Positions 32,200-41,507 of a stretch of DNA of 48,388 nucleotides are shown in pieces; position 1 is the stretch's first letter, and every line of letters starts with the position of its first letter. This DNA is from Brevinematales bacterium (lineage in GTDB: Bacteria > Spirochaetota > Brevinematia > Brevinematales > GWF1-51-8), in NCBI GenBank assembly GCA_013177895.1, contig JABLXV010000055.1, positions 1 to 48,388 on the forward strand. Reading direction: 5' to 3'. The notes under the pieces are model-generated. The model was given only the letters and a program-made list of their open reading frames with translations. It did no database searches and was not told the DNA's origin. A program made the translations under genes and the position numbers.

Positions 32200-33534
32200 T
32201 TATTCATATTCAAGAAAATTCTTTTTTAATTCATCGTAATATTTCTTTGCTTCCTGTAGTACATTTTTACTGTAAGCCCCTTTCAAAATACCCTCGAAAA
32301 TATCCTTTGAACGGTATATATCATGGATATATTGGTAGAGGCGCGCGATATTAATCATGGAACGGGCATAGAAGTCAGGGTCGTTTTGGATGAAACGCTT
32401 TGTCTCGTCTTCCATTTTAGCAAGCGCCCCGGCATCGATATCCCCTTCTTTCAGGTATAACGATTCCATCTCGAGGAGGGCATCTTTTTTTACCGAATTA
32501 TCGCCGTTTAACGCCGCGTAATAATTTTTCAGCGCATCGAGGGGCTTCTTCTGCTTCACGAACATCCGCGCCATAAAGAGACTTTTCCGGTATTGGTCGG
32601 AGAGCAGATTAATATTGCTCAGGGATTCCTTGAAGTTGTAATTATCGATCAGGATAGAGATCAGGTGATAACGGAGAAGTTCCTTATCCTGCGGGGACAT
32701 TTCGGCGGAATCGATATTTTTATAGAGAAGTTTTATCTTTTCAGGCGACGACAGGTACTGGAGGGACGATATTACCGTATCGGACATCTGGAACCCGCCG
32801 CCTTTATTTGTCGGAGTGGTGTCCTCCGGGGAAATCGTGATCTGGTTCGTGGTCTGCGGGGGCAGGGGGTTGAGCGCGGCGCCCATAGGCTTAATCTGGT
32901 AAATATATTTTTTTATCAGTTTGCCGGTCTTAGTATATCCGTGGAAAATAACCGAGCTATTGAGATTTCCGCCCAGAAACAGGAAAAATCCGTCCGACGG
33001 GTTGGATTTGTCCTTGAGAAATTTTATATCTCCCTCGACCGTCTTTAACGTCAGGAGCACGTCTTTCTCAAATATATTGATTGAGAACTCCTCGCCGGGA
33101 ATCATCTCGATTGACTTGTATACCGGCGTGATAGTAAGGGGTTCCTTGACGATCGGGGTATTGTCGATAGGCGGCTTTTTATTCTGGATCTGCGTGATTA
33201 TTTTATTGGACTGAATCGTCTTCGCGGGGTCGACGGGAAGCGTGGTAACCTGCGTGACAATAGTCTGTCCGTTGATGGCGGGGGATGCATTGGTGATAAA
33301 ATTTGTTTTCAGGATAACCGCGAGCGTTACCTGATTGGTGGTCATTACATCCGCGACGGGAGGAATCTGGTTAGTTACCGGCTTAGGGCGGTTGATGTAT
33401 TTCATGTAACCCGATTCATCTAGGATTTGCTCGAATGAAAGGAATTGAGCATTTTGGATATTTTTCAACAGCAATAGATGTTCCTGAGTGCAGGATAGAA
33501 AAAATACGACGCTTAGAAGAACGATTCCCCTCAT
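32200..33534 (-). CDS. Lipoprotein with C-terminal TPR-like region, 444 aa
   Basis: Lipobox FFLSC with Cys15. A long Thr/Asn/Pro-rich linker (about residues 45-130) leads to a beta-rich part near 145-225 and a helical C-terminal region from about 255 that resembles tetratricopeptide repeats. This suggests an envelope scaffold. The start overlaps the upstream TPR gene by four bases (ATGA), implying coupling. No enzymatic motif is visible. Confidence 0.7.
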   Translation of the reverse strand: MRGIVLLSVVFFLSCTQEHLLLLKNIQNAQFLSFEQILDESGYMKYINRPKPVTNQIPPVADVMTTNQVTLAVILKTNFITNASPAINGQTIVTQVTTLPVDPAKTIQSNKIITQIQNKKPPIDNTPIVKEPLTITPVYKSIEMIPGEEFSINIFEKDVLLTLKTVEGDIKFLKDKSNPSDGFFLFLGGNLNSSVIFHGYTKTGKLIKKYIYQIKPMGAALNPLPPQTTNQITISPEDTTPTNKGGGFQMSDTVISSLQYLSSPEKIKLLYKNIDSAEMSPQDKELLRYHLISILIDNYNFKESLSNINLLSDQYRKSLFMARMFVKQKKPLDALKNYYAALNGDNSVKKDALLEMESLYLKEGDIDAGALAKMEDETKRFIQNDPDFYARSMINIARLYQYIHDIYRSKDIFEGILKGAYSKNVLQEAKKYYDELKKNFLEYE

Positions 33535-35120
33535 AACTTTTCCAAATCTTTAATATAGTTTTTAGCGTTCTGGTTGCCCGGATCGATGGAGACAATATCC
33601 TGAAATATCCGTTTCGCCTTATGGAACTCTTTTAATTGTATATATAATAGGCCGATTTTGTACAGGGTGTCGGGTTCCGGTTCCTTATGGAGCATATACT
33701 CCTCGAACAGGTCGATCGCGGAATCGGCCTCGCCGAGTTTCATTTTTGTCAACGCGAGTGTATATATTATATCGGGATTTCTATCGATTATAATCGCTTT
33801 TTCAAGGTATTGCGAGGCTTTATGATAGTCTTCCTTGTTCGCTTCGAGAAGACCGAGGCCGTACAGGATATTAATCTCGGACGGGTTGACCTTGAGGCCT
33901 TGCTCGAGGATCTCTCTCGCCTGATTGAGCTTACCTACCTTCATCAGCGAACTGCCGTAGATGAAGAAGATAATCTCCTTCGACACGCCCTTCTTGATCA
34001 GCGGTTCGAGGTACTGGATGGATTCCCAGTACTTACGCAGATGGTAATAACAGATACCGAGATTCTCGTATATATCGTCCGTATTCTTCGAGCTCTCGAG
34101 GCAAAGGGTGAAATAATCGATCGCCTTATCATACTTTTCTTCGAGCATATAGCTTAAACCGATACGATAAGCATACTCGGGATTATTCGTTATCTGGAAA
34201 ACCTTCAGGAAACTTTCACGCGCCTTCGCGTACACCTTCTGGTTGAGGTAGATATAAGCCAGACGCTCCCATATCTCGGAGGCATGGGGTTTCAGTCCCG
34301 CGGCGTACTTGAGCGCCTCGATAGCGTCGTCGGGCTGTCCCAACGCCTCATACACGATCCCGATATAGTACCATGCTTCCATATTGGTACGATCCTGCTC
34401 GATGGCGACCTTGAGGACTTCCTGCGCCTGATAGGTCTGGCCAACCTCGAAGAAGCACATCCCCAGTAGGACGAGCGTCATCGGGTAACGTTCCTTATCC
34501 TCCTCATAGACGCGCGAGAAACATTCGATCGCCTTCTGGTAGTCCTTCAGCTCGATATAGGAAACTCCAAGTCCGAAAGTAGCGTTGATTTCTTTTGGAA
34601 AGTGTTGAAGATACTTCAGAAAGAGGTCTTTCGAACGCTGCGGGTCATCCTCCTGGATGAGATTCATCCCCAGATTAAAGACATTCAGCGCCGCGTCAGC
34701 CTTAACGACAAAATAGTCGAATAGGGGTTCCGCCTTTTCGAAATTATTCATCTTAATATTACAGAGGCAGAGATGGAATGCGATAAAATCGTCGGATTTA
34801 TCGCTCTCGTACACATCCTCGAAATAATTCGCGGCAAGTTCATAATTTTCGAGATAGAAATGGCAGATACCGAGATTGTGTTTTACACTGGGGGCGTGGG
34901 GATTGATCTGGTACATTTCGTTCAGATACTTCAGCCCCGCGTCATAATTCTCCAGCTTGATATAACAATAGGCAAGTTTATCCAGTATACTGAACCGGTC
35001 GATATATTCTTCTTTATCCATTGCTTCGAGTATATAGGGAATAGCCTTCGCGTAATTCCCCTCTTCGATAAGTTTTTCAGTTTCCATTTCCTTCATAAAG
35101 GAAATAAACTTATTCAACAT
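33531..35120 (-). CDS. Tetratricopeptide-repeat protein, 529 aa
   Basis: Consecutive TPR motifs fill the protein, with about a dozen repeats such as LKYLNEMYQINPHAPSVKHNLG and the final LKEFHKAKRIFQDIVSIDPGNQ. No signal peptide or other domain is seen, so it is likely a cytosolic protein-protein scaffold. GGAGGATC precedes the ATG. The start overlaps the upstream lipoprotein gene by 11 bases, and the next gene overlaps by four, so it belongs to the HD-GYP transcript. Confidence 0.9.
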   Translation of the reverse strand: MLNKFISFMKEMETEKLIEEGNYAKAIPYILEAMDKEEYIDRFSILDKLAYCYIKLENYDAGLKYLNEMYQINPHAPSVKHNLGICHFYLENYELAANYFEDVYESDKSDDFIAFHLCLCNIKMNNFEKAEPLFDYFVVKADAALNVFNLGMNLIQEDDPQRSKDLFLKYLQHFPKEINATFGLGVSYIELKDYQKAIECFSRVYEEDKERYPMTLVLLGMCFFEVGQTYQAQEVLKVAIEQDRTNMEAWYYIGIVYEALGQPDDAIEALKYAAGLKPHASEIWERLAYIYLNQKVYAKARESFLKVFQITNNPEYAYRIGLSYMLEEKYDKAIDYFTLCLESSKNTDDIYENLGICYYHLRKYWESIQYLEPLIKKGVSKEIIFFIYGSSLMKVGKLNQAREILEQGLKVNPSEINILYGLGLLEANKEDYHKASQYLEKAIIIDRNPDIIYTLALTKMKLGEADSAIDLFEEYMLHKEPEPDTLYKIGLLYIQLKEFHKAKRIFQDIVSIDPGNQNAKNYIKDLEKL

Positions 35121-35685
35121 GATCCTCCACGATCAGCACTTCATACTGAATAGTAATTTTACCTTTATCCGAGATCGAATAACTTACTTTACGGATATAT
35201 GCGGCGCCGGAAGCCTTTTGATTCTTAGCGAGCGATTTATACTGTTTATCCAGAGCATCGACGATAACCGATGGGAAAACCCTCAGATTCGCGTCGGCCA
35301 TAACCATTTCCGATTTCTGGATGAATCGTTTCCCGGATAAAAGATAGACGGAACCGGATATTTCCTTGAACTCGTAGAGATACAGTTTATCCGCAATGGT
35401 TTTCTGAATGGAGTTAAAATACCCGTCCGCTTTTCCCGGAGTGGGGCAATCGGCGATGTCGGAAATTTTCGCCTTTCCCTGAGTGTAGACATAGGCCGCG
35501 CCGCTCATCAGAACATTGATATCGGATTGAGCGTTGATTGTCGCGACCTGCTGCTCCTTACCGAAGCCGACTACTTTAGTATTTACGGTATCACCTATAT
35601 ATTCTTTATTTTTTACTTTTATCGTGTTCTGGCAGGATGTCAGGATTACAATGGTTGTAATCAATAGGTATTTAATAGATTTCAT
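35110..35685 (-). CDS. Lipoprotein of unknown function, 191 aa
   Basis: The lipobox ILTSC (Cys18) follows a hydrophobic signal. The rest is a mixed alpha/beta domain of unknown family; a pair of sections reading KADGYFNSIQKTIADKLY and GKITIQYEVLIVED is visible. The ATG at 35685 is chosen for GGGAG eight bases upstream. It overlaps the end of the HD-GYP gene, which indicates coupled translation. It may be an envelope partner of the signalling protein. Confidence 0.65.
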   Translation of the reverse strand: MKSIKYLLITTIVILTSCQNTIKVKNKEYIGDTVNTKVVGFGKEQQVATINAQSDINVLMSGAAYVYTQGKAKISDIADCPTPGKADGYFNSIQKTIADKLYLYEFKEISGSVYLLSGKRFIQKSEMVMADANLRVFPSVIVDALDKQYKSLAKNQKASGAAYIRKVSYSISDKGKITIQYEVLIVEDHVE

Positions 35686-36715
35686 CACCGTTCTCCCTAT
35701 ATATAATATCAATATTATTTATGAACTGTTCCGCCAATTCAGGGTCGAAATGTGTCTCTTTGCAAGCCTTGATCTCCTCGATCGCCTCATCGATGGAGCG
35801 GTTACTCCGGTAGATTCGTTTCGATGTCATCGCGTCAAACGCGTCGGCTATCGCGGCTATCCGCGCATGGAAGGGTATTTTATCGCCCTTGAGGCCGGTC
35901 GGATAGCCCTTTCCGTCGAAACGTTCATGATGATAATATACCACATCCATGGAAATCTGGTGCTCTTTCAACGCGGGAAAGACAATATTTTTTCCGATCG
36001 TGGGGTGCTGTTTGATGACTTCATATTCATCGCTCGTGAGGGCAGCGGGTTTTAAAAGGATACTATCAGGGACGCCGATTTTCCCGATGTCATGAAGGAT
36101 TCCTCCTTCCTGGACGAGCGACAATTCCGAAGCGGGGAGGCCGATTGCCTTCCCCAAGCCTATGGAGAAACGCGAAACATTCTGCGAATGATCGTGCGTA
36201 TAACGGTCGCGGGCTTCCAGTGCGAACACGAGTGTGGAGAGGGTGGATAGGTACTTACCCCGCAGGTCGGATGTAGTTACGGCGATTTTTTCTTCCAGTT
36301 GATGCACATAATGTTTGCGCTCTTCGACAAATTCCTTGCGTTCGATGATCCGGTTGATCGCAGTCATCATATCGTCGATGGAAAAAGGTTTCAGGATATA
36401 ATCGTATGCCCCGCTCCGCATCGCTTCACGGACAAGATCGATATCGCTGAATGCGGATACGACAATGATCTGCGCATCGGGATTGAATTCTATCAGTTTC
36501 TTGATGAGTTCTATCCCCGACATCTGGGGCATCAGAATATCGGTAATCACGAAGTCGACGAAATTATTTTTATATACGTCGAATCCTTCAATACCGTTCT
36601 GTGCGTTATAGATTCGTTCGACTGACGGGTGAATAGTGAGTATATCGGAAATGATCTTAATGATCGGGAACTCGTCGTCCACGACCAGAAACGAATACTT
36701 TTTGCTTTTATCCAT
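35672..36715 (-). CDS. Response regulator with HD-GYP phosphodiesterase domain, 347 aa
   Basis: An N-terminal receiver domain (about residues 7-125) has the acidic pocket DDE and phosphoacceptor Asp59 (VITDILMP). After a coiled linker comes an HD-GYP domain, with His208-Asp209 in GILHDIGKIG and HHERFDGKGYP at 262-272. This type degrades cyclic di-GMP. AGAAGGA precedes the ATG. It has its own promoter at 36742-36770 and starts the unit HD-GYP, lipoprotein, TPR, TPR-lipoprotein and sigma-54 activator. The partner kinase is unknown. Confidence 0.95.
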   Translation of the reverse strand: MDKSKKYSFLVVDDEFPIIKIISDILTIHPSVERIYNAQNGIEGFDVYKNNFVDFVITDILMPQMSGIELIKKLIEFNPDAQIIVVSAFSDIDLVREAMRSGAYDYILKPFSIDDMMTAINRIIERKEFVEERKHYVHQLEEKIAVTTSDLRGKYLSTLSTLVFALEARDRYTHDHSQNVSRFSIGLGKAIGLPASELSLVQEGGILHDIGKIGVPDSILLKPAALTSDEYEVIKQHPTIGKNIVFPALKEHQISMDVVYYHHERFDGKGYPTGLKGDKIPFHARIAAIADAFDAMTSKRIYRSNRSIDEAIEEIKACKETHFDPELAEQFINNIDIIYRENGDEIY

Positions 36716-36741
36716 CAGGCGATCCTTCTATTTATCACTTT

Positions 36742-36770
36742 ATTATAAAATAAAATGAGAATCAGAACAA
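36742..36770 (-). promoter_or_regulatory. Promoter of the HD-GYP/TPR/sigma-54 activator operon
   Basis: TTGTTC, 17 bases, TATAAT on the minus strand, 27 bases upstream of the HD-GYP ATG. Confidence 0.7.
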
Positions 36771-36806
36771 GAATTAAATGCTTATATCGAGTTTATCTGG
36801 AGGAAA

Positions 36807-37646
36807 TTAATTGATACTTAAATAAAAATAGGCGGTTGCGAAATTTTCGTCGATTCGCAAACAGGTTTTCAGGAATTTAGAATATATTTTCTCATACCCA
36901 AGTTTTTGGAAGCACTTGGCGACTTTGTAGTTATAATCGCTGTTATTGCAATAATACTTGACGGCTTCTAGATAAAAACTTAACGCGGTATTGTAATCGT
37001 CTTTATTGTAGAATATTTCGCCCTTATGATATAATGCCAGACTGATTAAAACTTCGTCGTTAGCGATATGGATAACTTTATCGAGGTATTCGACCGCTCT
37101 GTCAGCATCGTCCATCGCGTAGTAGCATTGCGAGATAAAGTAGAGATTATCGACGAGGGGGAAGACCTTATAGCTCTGTTCCAGATCGGCGATGGCCGGT
37201 TTAAATTGTCCCATTTTATAATTGGCGATACCTTTTATCTGGTATGCCTGCGCGAGAAACTCGTCGGGAACATGGCCGGGGACAATTTTCAGGAGATTCG
37301 TAACTTCCTGGTAATACTTCTGATCGGAGCGTTTCTCGGATTCGCAGTAATAGAGAAAAACCTTGCCGAAACGGATATAGTTGCTCAACGATAGGGATTT
37401 GGTGTTTGTGATGACAGCCGCGAGTTTATTCGTAATAAAGTCCATATCTCCTTCGAGGGCAAGCCGCAGAACAACCTTAATCATCCGGGACTCGAAATCA
37501 AATGTCTGCTTCTCGGTGATTTTATCCAGGGAGTTGTATGCTTCGATATATTTCGTGCCCTGATAGAAGCCGTCGAATTCCCCGTATTTTGAACAGGCGG
37601 CGGCGAATAGAATAAATATTCCGGCTATTACTAATTTTTTATCCAT
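36807..37646 (-). CDS. TPR lipoprotein, 279 aa
   Basis: The lipobox FAAAC has Cys18. The mature protein is helical, with several TPR-like units such as YKMGQFKPAIADLEQSYKVFP and the later DRAVEYLDKVIH. It is likely an envelope scaffold. It begins within the end of the Smr gene (16-base overlap). It precedes the HD-GYP operon but is separated by a promoter. No catalytic residues are seen. Confidence 0.75.
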   Translation of the reverse strand: MDKKLVIAGIFILFAAACSKYGEFDGFYQGTKYIEAYNSLDKITEKQTFDFESRMIKVVLRLALEGDMDFITNKLAAVITNTKSLSLSNYIRFGKVFLYYCESEKRSDQKYYQEVTNLLKIVPGHVPDEFLAQAYQIKGIANYKMGQFKPAIADLEQSYKVFPLVDNLYFISQCYYAMDDADRAVEYLDKVIHIANDEVLISLALYHKGEIFYNKDDYNTALSFYLEAVKYYCNNSDYNYKVAKCFQKLGYEKIYSKFLKTCLRIDENFATAYFYLSIN

Positions 37647-38002
37647 ATCTCAAACGAACCCTCCCGTTCGATAATGTCAATTCTGAGCGATGCGGCGTTA
37701 TTTCGAAGATAGTCGCCGATCGTGTCTCTTAACGGGGAACGGATACCCGGCGAATGGCTTCCCCTTCCCGTAATGATACTCGCTTTCTTTTCGCCCGACG
37801 CCCGTACCGTATTGATAAACGTTTCCGCCGCGGATAATGCGCTATCGGTATTCATCCCATGCAGGTCTATTGACCGTGAAGAGCCGGAAATCCCTTTCTT
37901 GCCACGCGGGATTTGCTTGTCTTTCGGGATCGGCGGATTACTTTTCATGTACTCGATAAAAATGCTTTCCGCATCCGCTTTTTTATCTATTTTATTTCCC
38001 AT
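37631..38002 (-). CDS. Smr-domain protein, 123 aa
   Basis: A single Smr (small MutS-related) domain. The core DLHGMN and the motif ITGRGSHSPG are the hallmarks of this domain, which in other proteins has nicking or RNA-cleaving activity. The N-terminal 45 residues are a charged extension. It lacks the MutS part. It is overlapped by the genes on both sides. Confidence 0.88.
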   Translation of the reverse strand: MGNKIDKKADAESIFIEYMKSNPPIPKDKQIPRGKKGISGSSRSIDLHGMNTDSALSAAETFINTVRASGEKKASIITGRGSHSPGIRSPLRDTIGDYLRNNAASLRIDIIEREGSFEIWIKN

Positions 38003-39102
38003 AGATAGACGCTTCCCGGGGGAAGAATGATATAACCGCCGTTTTTATCCGAATGAAGCGGGTAATTCCCGAAAACGCTCTTAATAACACCCTTCACCGG
38101 GGCAATATCTTTTATCTTCAATGACGACAACTCCGCGGAAAAGTTGATTCCCATAATCTTTGTCTCGGACTTACTGACCAGAACGACTGTTTCGCTGTCG
38201 TAAATCTGGGGAGCGTAGGGGATATCCGGCGAAAAGAAAGCAATCACTTTATTGATTGACTTGTCTGAGAGAAACGATCCCGGAATAAAAGTGTTCGGAT
38301 AGACCGCCGAATAGAAAAGTCCCACCCCGATATGATCGAACCAGTGGCCTTTATCGGGGATAAAGTTATAAACCCCGGAATTGACCGTCTGATAGATCGA
38401 AGTATCCGAACGGTTCGAGGCCGATAGGATACCGAGAAGAAGTTCTGTGTAGTTCAGGGTGGTTACCGCCGAATGAAAATCCTTGAGATAGCCGGCTGCT
38501 TTCTCATAGTAGACCATGCCCCATCCGGCGTTTCCGCGGATGAAATCGAAATACTTTTTCGCGAGATTTTCAGGAACCCGGCTGATATCGAAAATCCATT
38601 GATCGACCGGAAGCTCCCGCATCACGTTTAGTATCTTTCTCAGTTTATCCTGCACGGCGCCCTGTTCGAGATCGGGGGCGGCATAATCGAGAAAATTGAT
38701 ACTGTCCGGAATGAAATCGGACGTGACCCACAGGTTCCGGTTAAAATCCTGATACTGTGAGAATATATCCGCCTTACAGAATACCTTGATGTTATTTTTA
38801 TGCAGAAAATCGATTATCGCCTTAAACCCCTTTAAATTTCCGAAGACAGTGGAAATCCCGCCCTGCTGGGCTTTGTCCCCGGTGTCCGTCCAGTCATAGA
38901 TGATACCGTCGGTGTTGTAAGGGGATTGATACATCTTGAACGGATGACTGATAATAACGGAATCGAATTGACCGATTCCGAAATTGGTCATAATTGCAAT
39001 CATCTGGCTGGGAGAATATCCGGTAAAATCGACGGAGATTTTCGAAAACCCCGTGGCGAAGAACAGAAAAACAGCGATGATGGAAAGAATAGAACGAGAC
39101 AT
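37987..39102 (-). CDS. Secreted protein, possibly a divergent TIM-barrel glycosidase-like fold, 371 aa
   Basis: A signal peptide ends near FATGFS. The rest resembles glycoside hydrolase folds only loosely: FHKNNIKVFCKAD-like wording of barrel strands occurs as HKNNIKVFCKADIF, then INFLDYAAPDLEQ and QWIFDISRVPENL, and a beta-rich C-terminus. No catalytic acid pair can be named. The Smr gene overlaps its end by 16 bases. The gene follows ROK kinase, so a sugar-related role is possible but unproved. Confidence 0.5.
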   Translation of the reverse strand: MSRSILSIIAVFLFFATGFSKISVDFTGYSPSQMIAIMTNFGIGQFDSVIISHPFKMYQSPYNTDGIIYDWTDTGDKAQQGGISTVFGNLKGFKAIIDFLHKNNIKVFCKADIFSQYQDFNRNLWVTSDFIPDSINFLDYAAPDLEQGAVQDKLRKILNVMRELPVDQWIFDISRVPENLAKKYFDFIRGNAGWGMVYYEKAAGYLKDFHSAVTTLNYTELLLGILSASNRSDTSIYQTVNSGVYNFIPDKGHWFDHIGVGLFYSAVYPNTFIPGSFLSDKSINKVIAFFSPDIPYAPQIYDSETVVLVSKSETKIMGINFSAELSSLKIKDIAPVKGVIKSVFGNYPLHSDKNGGYIILPPGSVYLWEIK

Positions 39103-39112
39103 GACTACAACC

Positions 39113-40066
39113 TTATTTCGTTTTCATAAATGCTAACGCGGCGGAACCGAGTATGCCCGCCTTATTTCCTAATTTCGCCTGCTCGATACTCACCACCTCC
39201 CACGCGCGGGGCAGGGTGTTTATTTTCGCATATTTCATGATTTCTTTAAACAGTATCTCCCCGGCAAGGGAAACCCCTCCGCCGATGATGCATAATTCGG
39301 GATTGAAGATATTTATCAGATTGGCCAGCCCGATCCCTACATATTTTCCGGTGGAGATGATAATCTCTTTTGCGATCATATCCCCGGCTATAGCTTCCTT
39401 GACGATAACCTTCGCGTTCAACTGATCCGGGTAGTGCTTTAATAGGGAAGTATCCAAACCGCGCTCAATCATCGACTTCGCGCGCTTGATCATCGATGTC
39501 GCCGAGCCGTATGCTTCCCAGCACCCCATACTCCCGCACGTGCATTGCATCCCGTTGACGATAATAATCATATGCCCGACTTCGCCGGCATAATTATTTA
39601 CCCCGCCGTATAAGTCGCCGTTGATAAAAATAGCGCCGCCGATGCCGGTTCCGAGGGTGATCATCAGGAAATTTTTCCGGCCGACGCCCGTCCCGAACTG
39701 GAATTCTCCGCGCGCCGCGTTATTAGCATCGTTATCGATAAACGTGGGGATTTTAAAATCGTGCTCGATCTCCTTCGCGAGAGGAAATCCGTTCAGCGCC
39801 GGGATATTACTGATTCCCGAGACGATAGTGCCCTCTTCGGGGGAAATACTGCCGGGACATCCGATGCCGATACCTTTTATCTTATGGTCGGGATTTTTTT
39901 CTAAAAGGTGGCCGAGAGCGTGGGAAATATTCCTGTATATCTTATCCGCGGAATTGGTTTCCGCGAGAGTAGGTACTTCGGAGGAATTGATGATAACGCC
40001 TTTCTGGTCGACAATACCGAGCTTAACCGCGGTACCGCCCAGATCGATTCCGAGATAATCCGACAT
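39113..40066 (-). CDS. ROK-family sugar kinase (glucokinase-like), 317 aa
   Basis: The N-terminal phosphate-binding motif is GIDLGGTAVK, and the catalytic aspartate lies in FIDNDANNAA. The zinc-binding motif CTCGSMGCWEAY and GEVGH(M) are typical of ROK kinases. No DNA-binding domain is present, so it is an enzyme rather than a repressor. Glucose, mannose or N-acetyl sugars are possible substrates. It is downstream of cheY in the same direction and only nine bases away. Confidence 0.92.
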   Translation of the reverse strand: MSDYLGIDLGGTAVKLGIVDQKGVIINSSEVPTLAETNSADKIYRNISHALGHLLEKNPDHKIKGIGIGCPGSISPEEGTIVSGISNIPALNGFPLAKEIEHDFKIPTFIDNDANNAARGEFQFGTGVGRKNFLMITLGTGIGGAIFINGDLYGGVNNYAGEVGHMIIIVNGMQCTCGSMGCWEAYGSATSMIKRAKSMIERGLDTSLLKHYPDQLNAKVIVKEAIAGDMIAKEIIISTGKYVGIGLANLINIFNPELCIIGGGVSLAGEILFKEIMKYAKINTLPRAWEVVSIEQAKLGNKAGILGSAALAFMKTK

Positions 40067-40075
40067 AAATTACCT

Positions 40076-40498
40076 CTACTTCAGTATTTGCCCGACGCGT
40101 TCGAGTACCTTTTCCCGATCCAGCGGCTTGACTATATAACCCTTAGCGCCGAGTTTGATGGCTTCCTTGACCGCGTCGGCGGTTCCGAGGGCTGTCGCCA
40201 TAATAATAACGGCGTTAGGATCCGATTCGCGTATTGCCTTGAGGGTCTGTAATCCGTCCATCTCCGGCATCGTGATATCCAGTGTGACCAGGTCAATATT
40301 CGGGAATAACGATTTATAGAGCGCGAGGCCTTCTTTACCGTTATTCGCCGTACCGATGACCTCAAAATCGCGCGACATGAATATCTGCGAGAGCTGCTTA
40401 ATAATAAACTGAGAATCGTCTATCACGATAACTCTATAGTTTCCGCCTGTTGATTTTTTGCCGATGGGAAAACCGTCTTCCCCAAACATGATTCCCAT
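40076..40498 (-). CDS. cheY: CheY-type response regulator, 140 aa
   Basis: A single receiver domain follows an N-terminal extension of about 20 residues. The acidic pair is in VIDDSQF, the phosphoacceptor in TLDITMPEMDG, and KP in YIVKPLD. Phospho-CheY is the expected switch signal to the flagellar motor. AGGAGG precedes the ATG at 40498. It is the last member of cheA-cheW-cheX-cheY, which is typical of spirochaetes. Confidence 0.9.
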   Translation of the reverse strand: MGIMFGEDGFPIGKKSTGGNYRVIVIDDSQFIIKQLSQIFMSRDFEVIGTANNGKEGLALYKSLFPNIDLVTLDITMPEMDGLQTLKAIRESDPNAVIIMATALGTADAVKEAIKLGAKGYIVKPLDREKVLERVGQILK

Positions 40499-40510
40499 AG
40501 ATTCCTCCTT

Positions 40511-40975
40511 TTATTCCTTAAACGCGATGTTGATCTCGACTATGCCCAAACCGGTATCGATGGGGATAATCAATGCTTCCATCTCAGAATTACCTTCGTA
40601 AATATTCAAATTTGTGCCGGTAATAATAGTCGGAGGCGTAAAATTAAACGCTAAACCCTCCTTTTCGAGTTTGGTTACCGCGCGCCCGGTGATCATATTC
40701 GCGAGCTCCGCGATAGTGGATTTCGCCATATCGTGAAATTCCTTAAATTCCTCGTTATTCAGTTTAGACGTGATCTTGACCGCGGTATCCTCGGTCATAT
40801 CGAATACTATACGTCCGGTAACCTGTCCGGTAACGCCGATAACTACGGCGATCCCCTTCATGGATTCACCGAGTTTCTTCAGATATAATTGTCCCCGTTT
40901 GACGCTGGTATCCAGAACTTCGTTCAGGATATCGAATGCCGCTTCTACAAAGGGATTAATGTACTCAATTCGCAT
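40511..40975 (-). CDS. cheX: CheX chemotaxis phosphatase, 154 aa
   Basis: CheX dephosphorylates CheY-P. The conserved motif STIAELANMITGRA carries the E-x-x-N pair that acts in catalysis. The remaining fold, with GQVTGRIVFDM, fits the CheX/CheC family; the length and single motif suit CheX. GGAGGA precedes the ATG. It lies 12 bases from cheY and 12 from cheW. Confidence 0.92.
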   Translation of the reverse strand: MRIEYINPFVEAAFDILNEVLDTSVKRGQLYLKKLGESMKGIAVVIGVTGQVTGRIVFDMTEDTAVKITSKLNNEEFKEFHDMAKSTIAELANMITGRAVTKLEKEGLAFNFTPPTIITGTNLNIYEGNSEMEALIIPIDTGLGIVEINIAFKE

Positions 40976-40987
40976 GTATTCCTCCGG

Positions 40988-41506
40988 CTATTTTAACGAA
41001 ATCATATACTTCAATGAATTTTCGATATTTATTACCATAATTTCTTTTTCATCTTCTAATATAACCCCGCTGAATATAGAATTCTTCGCCCATTGCTTGA
41101 GGAATTTCCCTTCACGGTAGTTATCGTCGGTAGCGATAATTTTCTTGTAAATACTGTCAATCATAATGCCGAACACGTCCTTATCCTTATTCACGATGAT
41201 GATGAATTTATCGTCATCGGTGATCACGTTCTGGTTGCGGAACGGATCGTCGAGGTCGAGGATCAGTTTGATACTGTATACGGGCAGTATAGCCCCGCGC
41301 AGGTTTAATACCCCAAGCAGTCTCTCGTTCGTATTCGGGACACGGAAAATCTTCTTAACAGTGATGATGCTCCTGATGTACATCACATCGAGCATATAAA
41401 TATTGTTCTCCAGGTAAAATGCGATACCCTGAAACAGGATATTCGCCTTTCGGAGATTTTCTTCTTCTTTGGTGACTTTTTTATTGAGAATTCTGTTGTC
41501 TTCCAT
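40988..41506 (-). CDS. cheW: CheW coupling protein, 172 aa
   Basis: CheW links receptors to CheA. The SH3-like domain begins near residue 27 with FYLENNIYMLDVMYIRSI and continues with LLGVLNLRGAILPVYSI and VFGIMIDSIY. An N-terminal extension of 25 residues is charged. GGAAGGA precedes the ATG, which follows the cheA stop by one base (TGATATG). Confidence 0.93.
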   Translation of the reverse strand: MEDNRILNKKVTKEEENLRKANILFQGIAFYLENNIYMLDVMYIRSIITVKKIFRVPNTNERLLGVLNLRGAILPVYSIKLILDLDDPFRNQNVITDDDKFIIIVNKDKDVFGIMIDSIYKKIIATDDNYREGKFLKQWAKNSIFSGVILEDEKEIMVINIENSLKYMISLK

Positions 41507-41507
41507 A

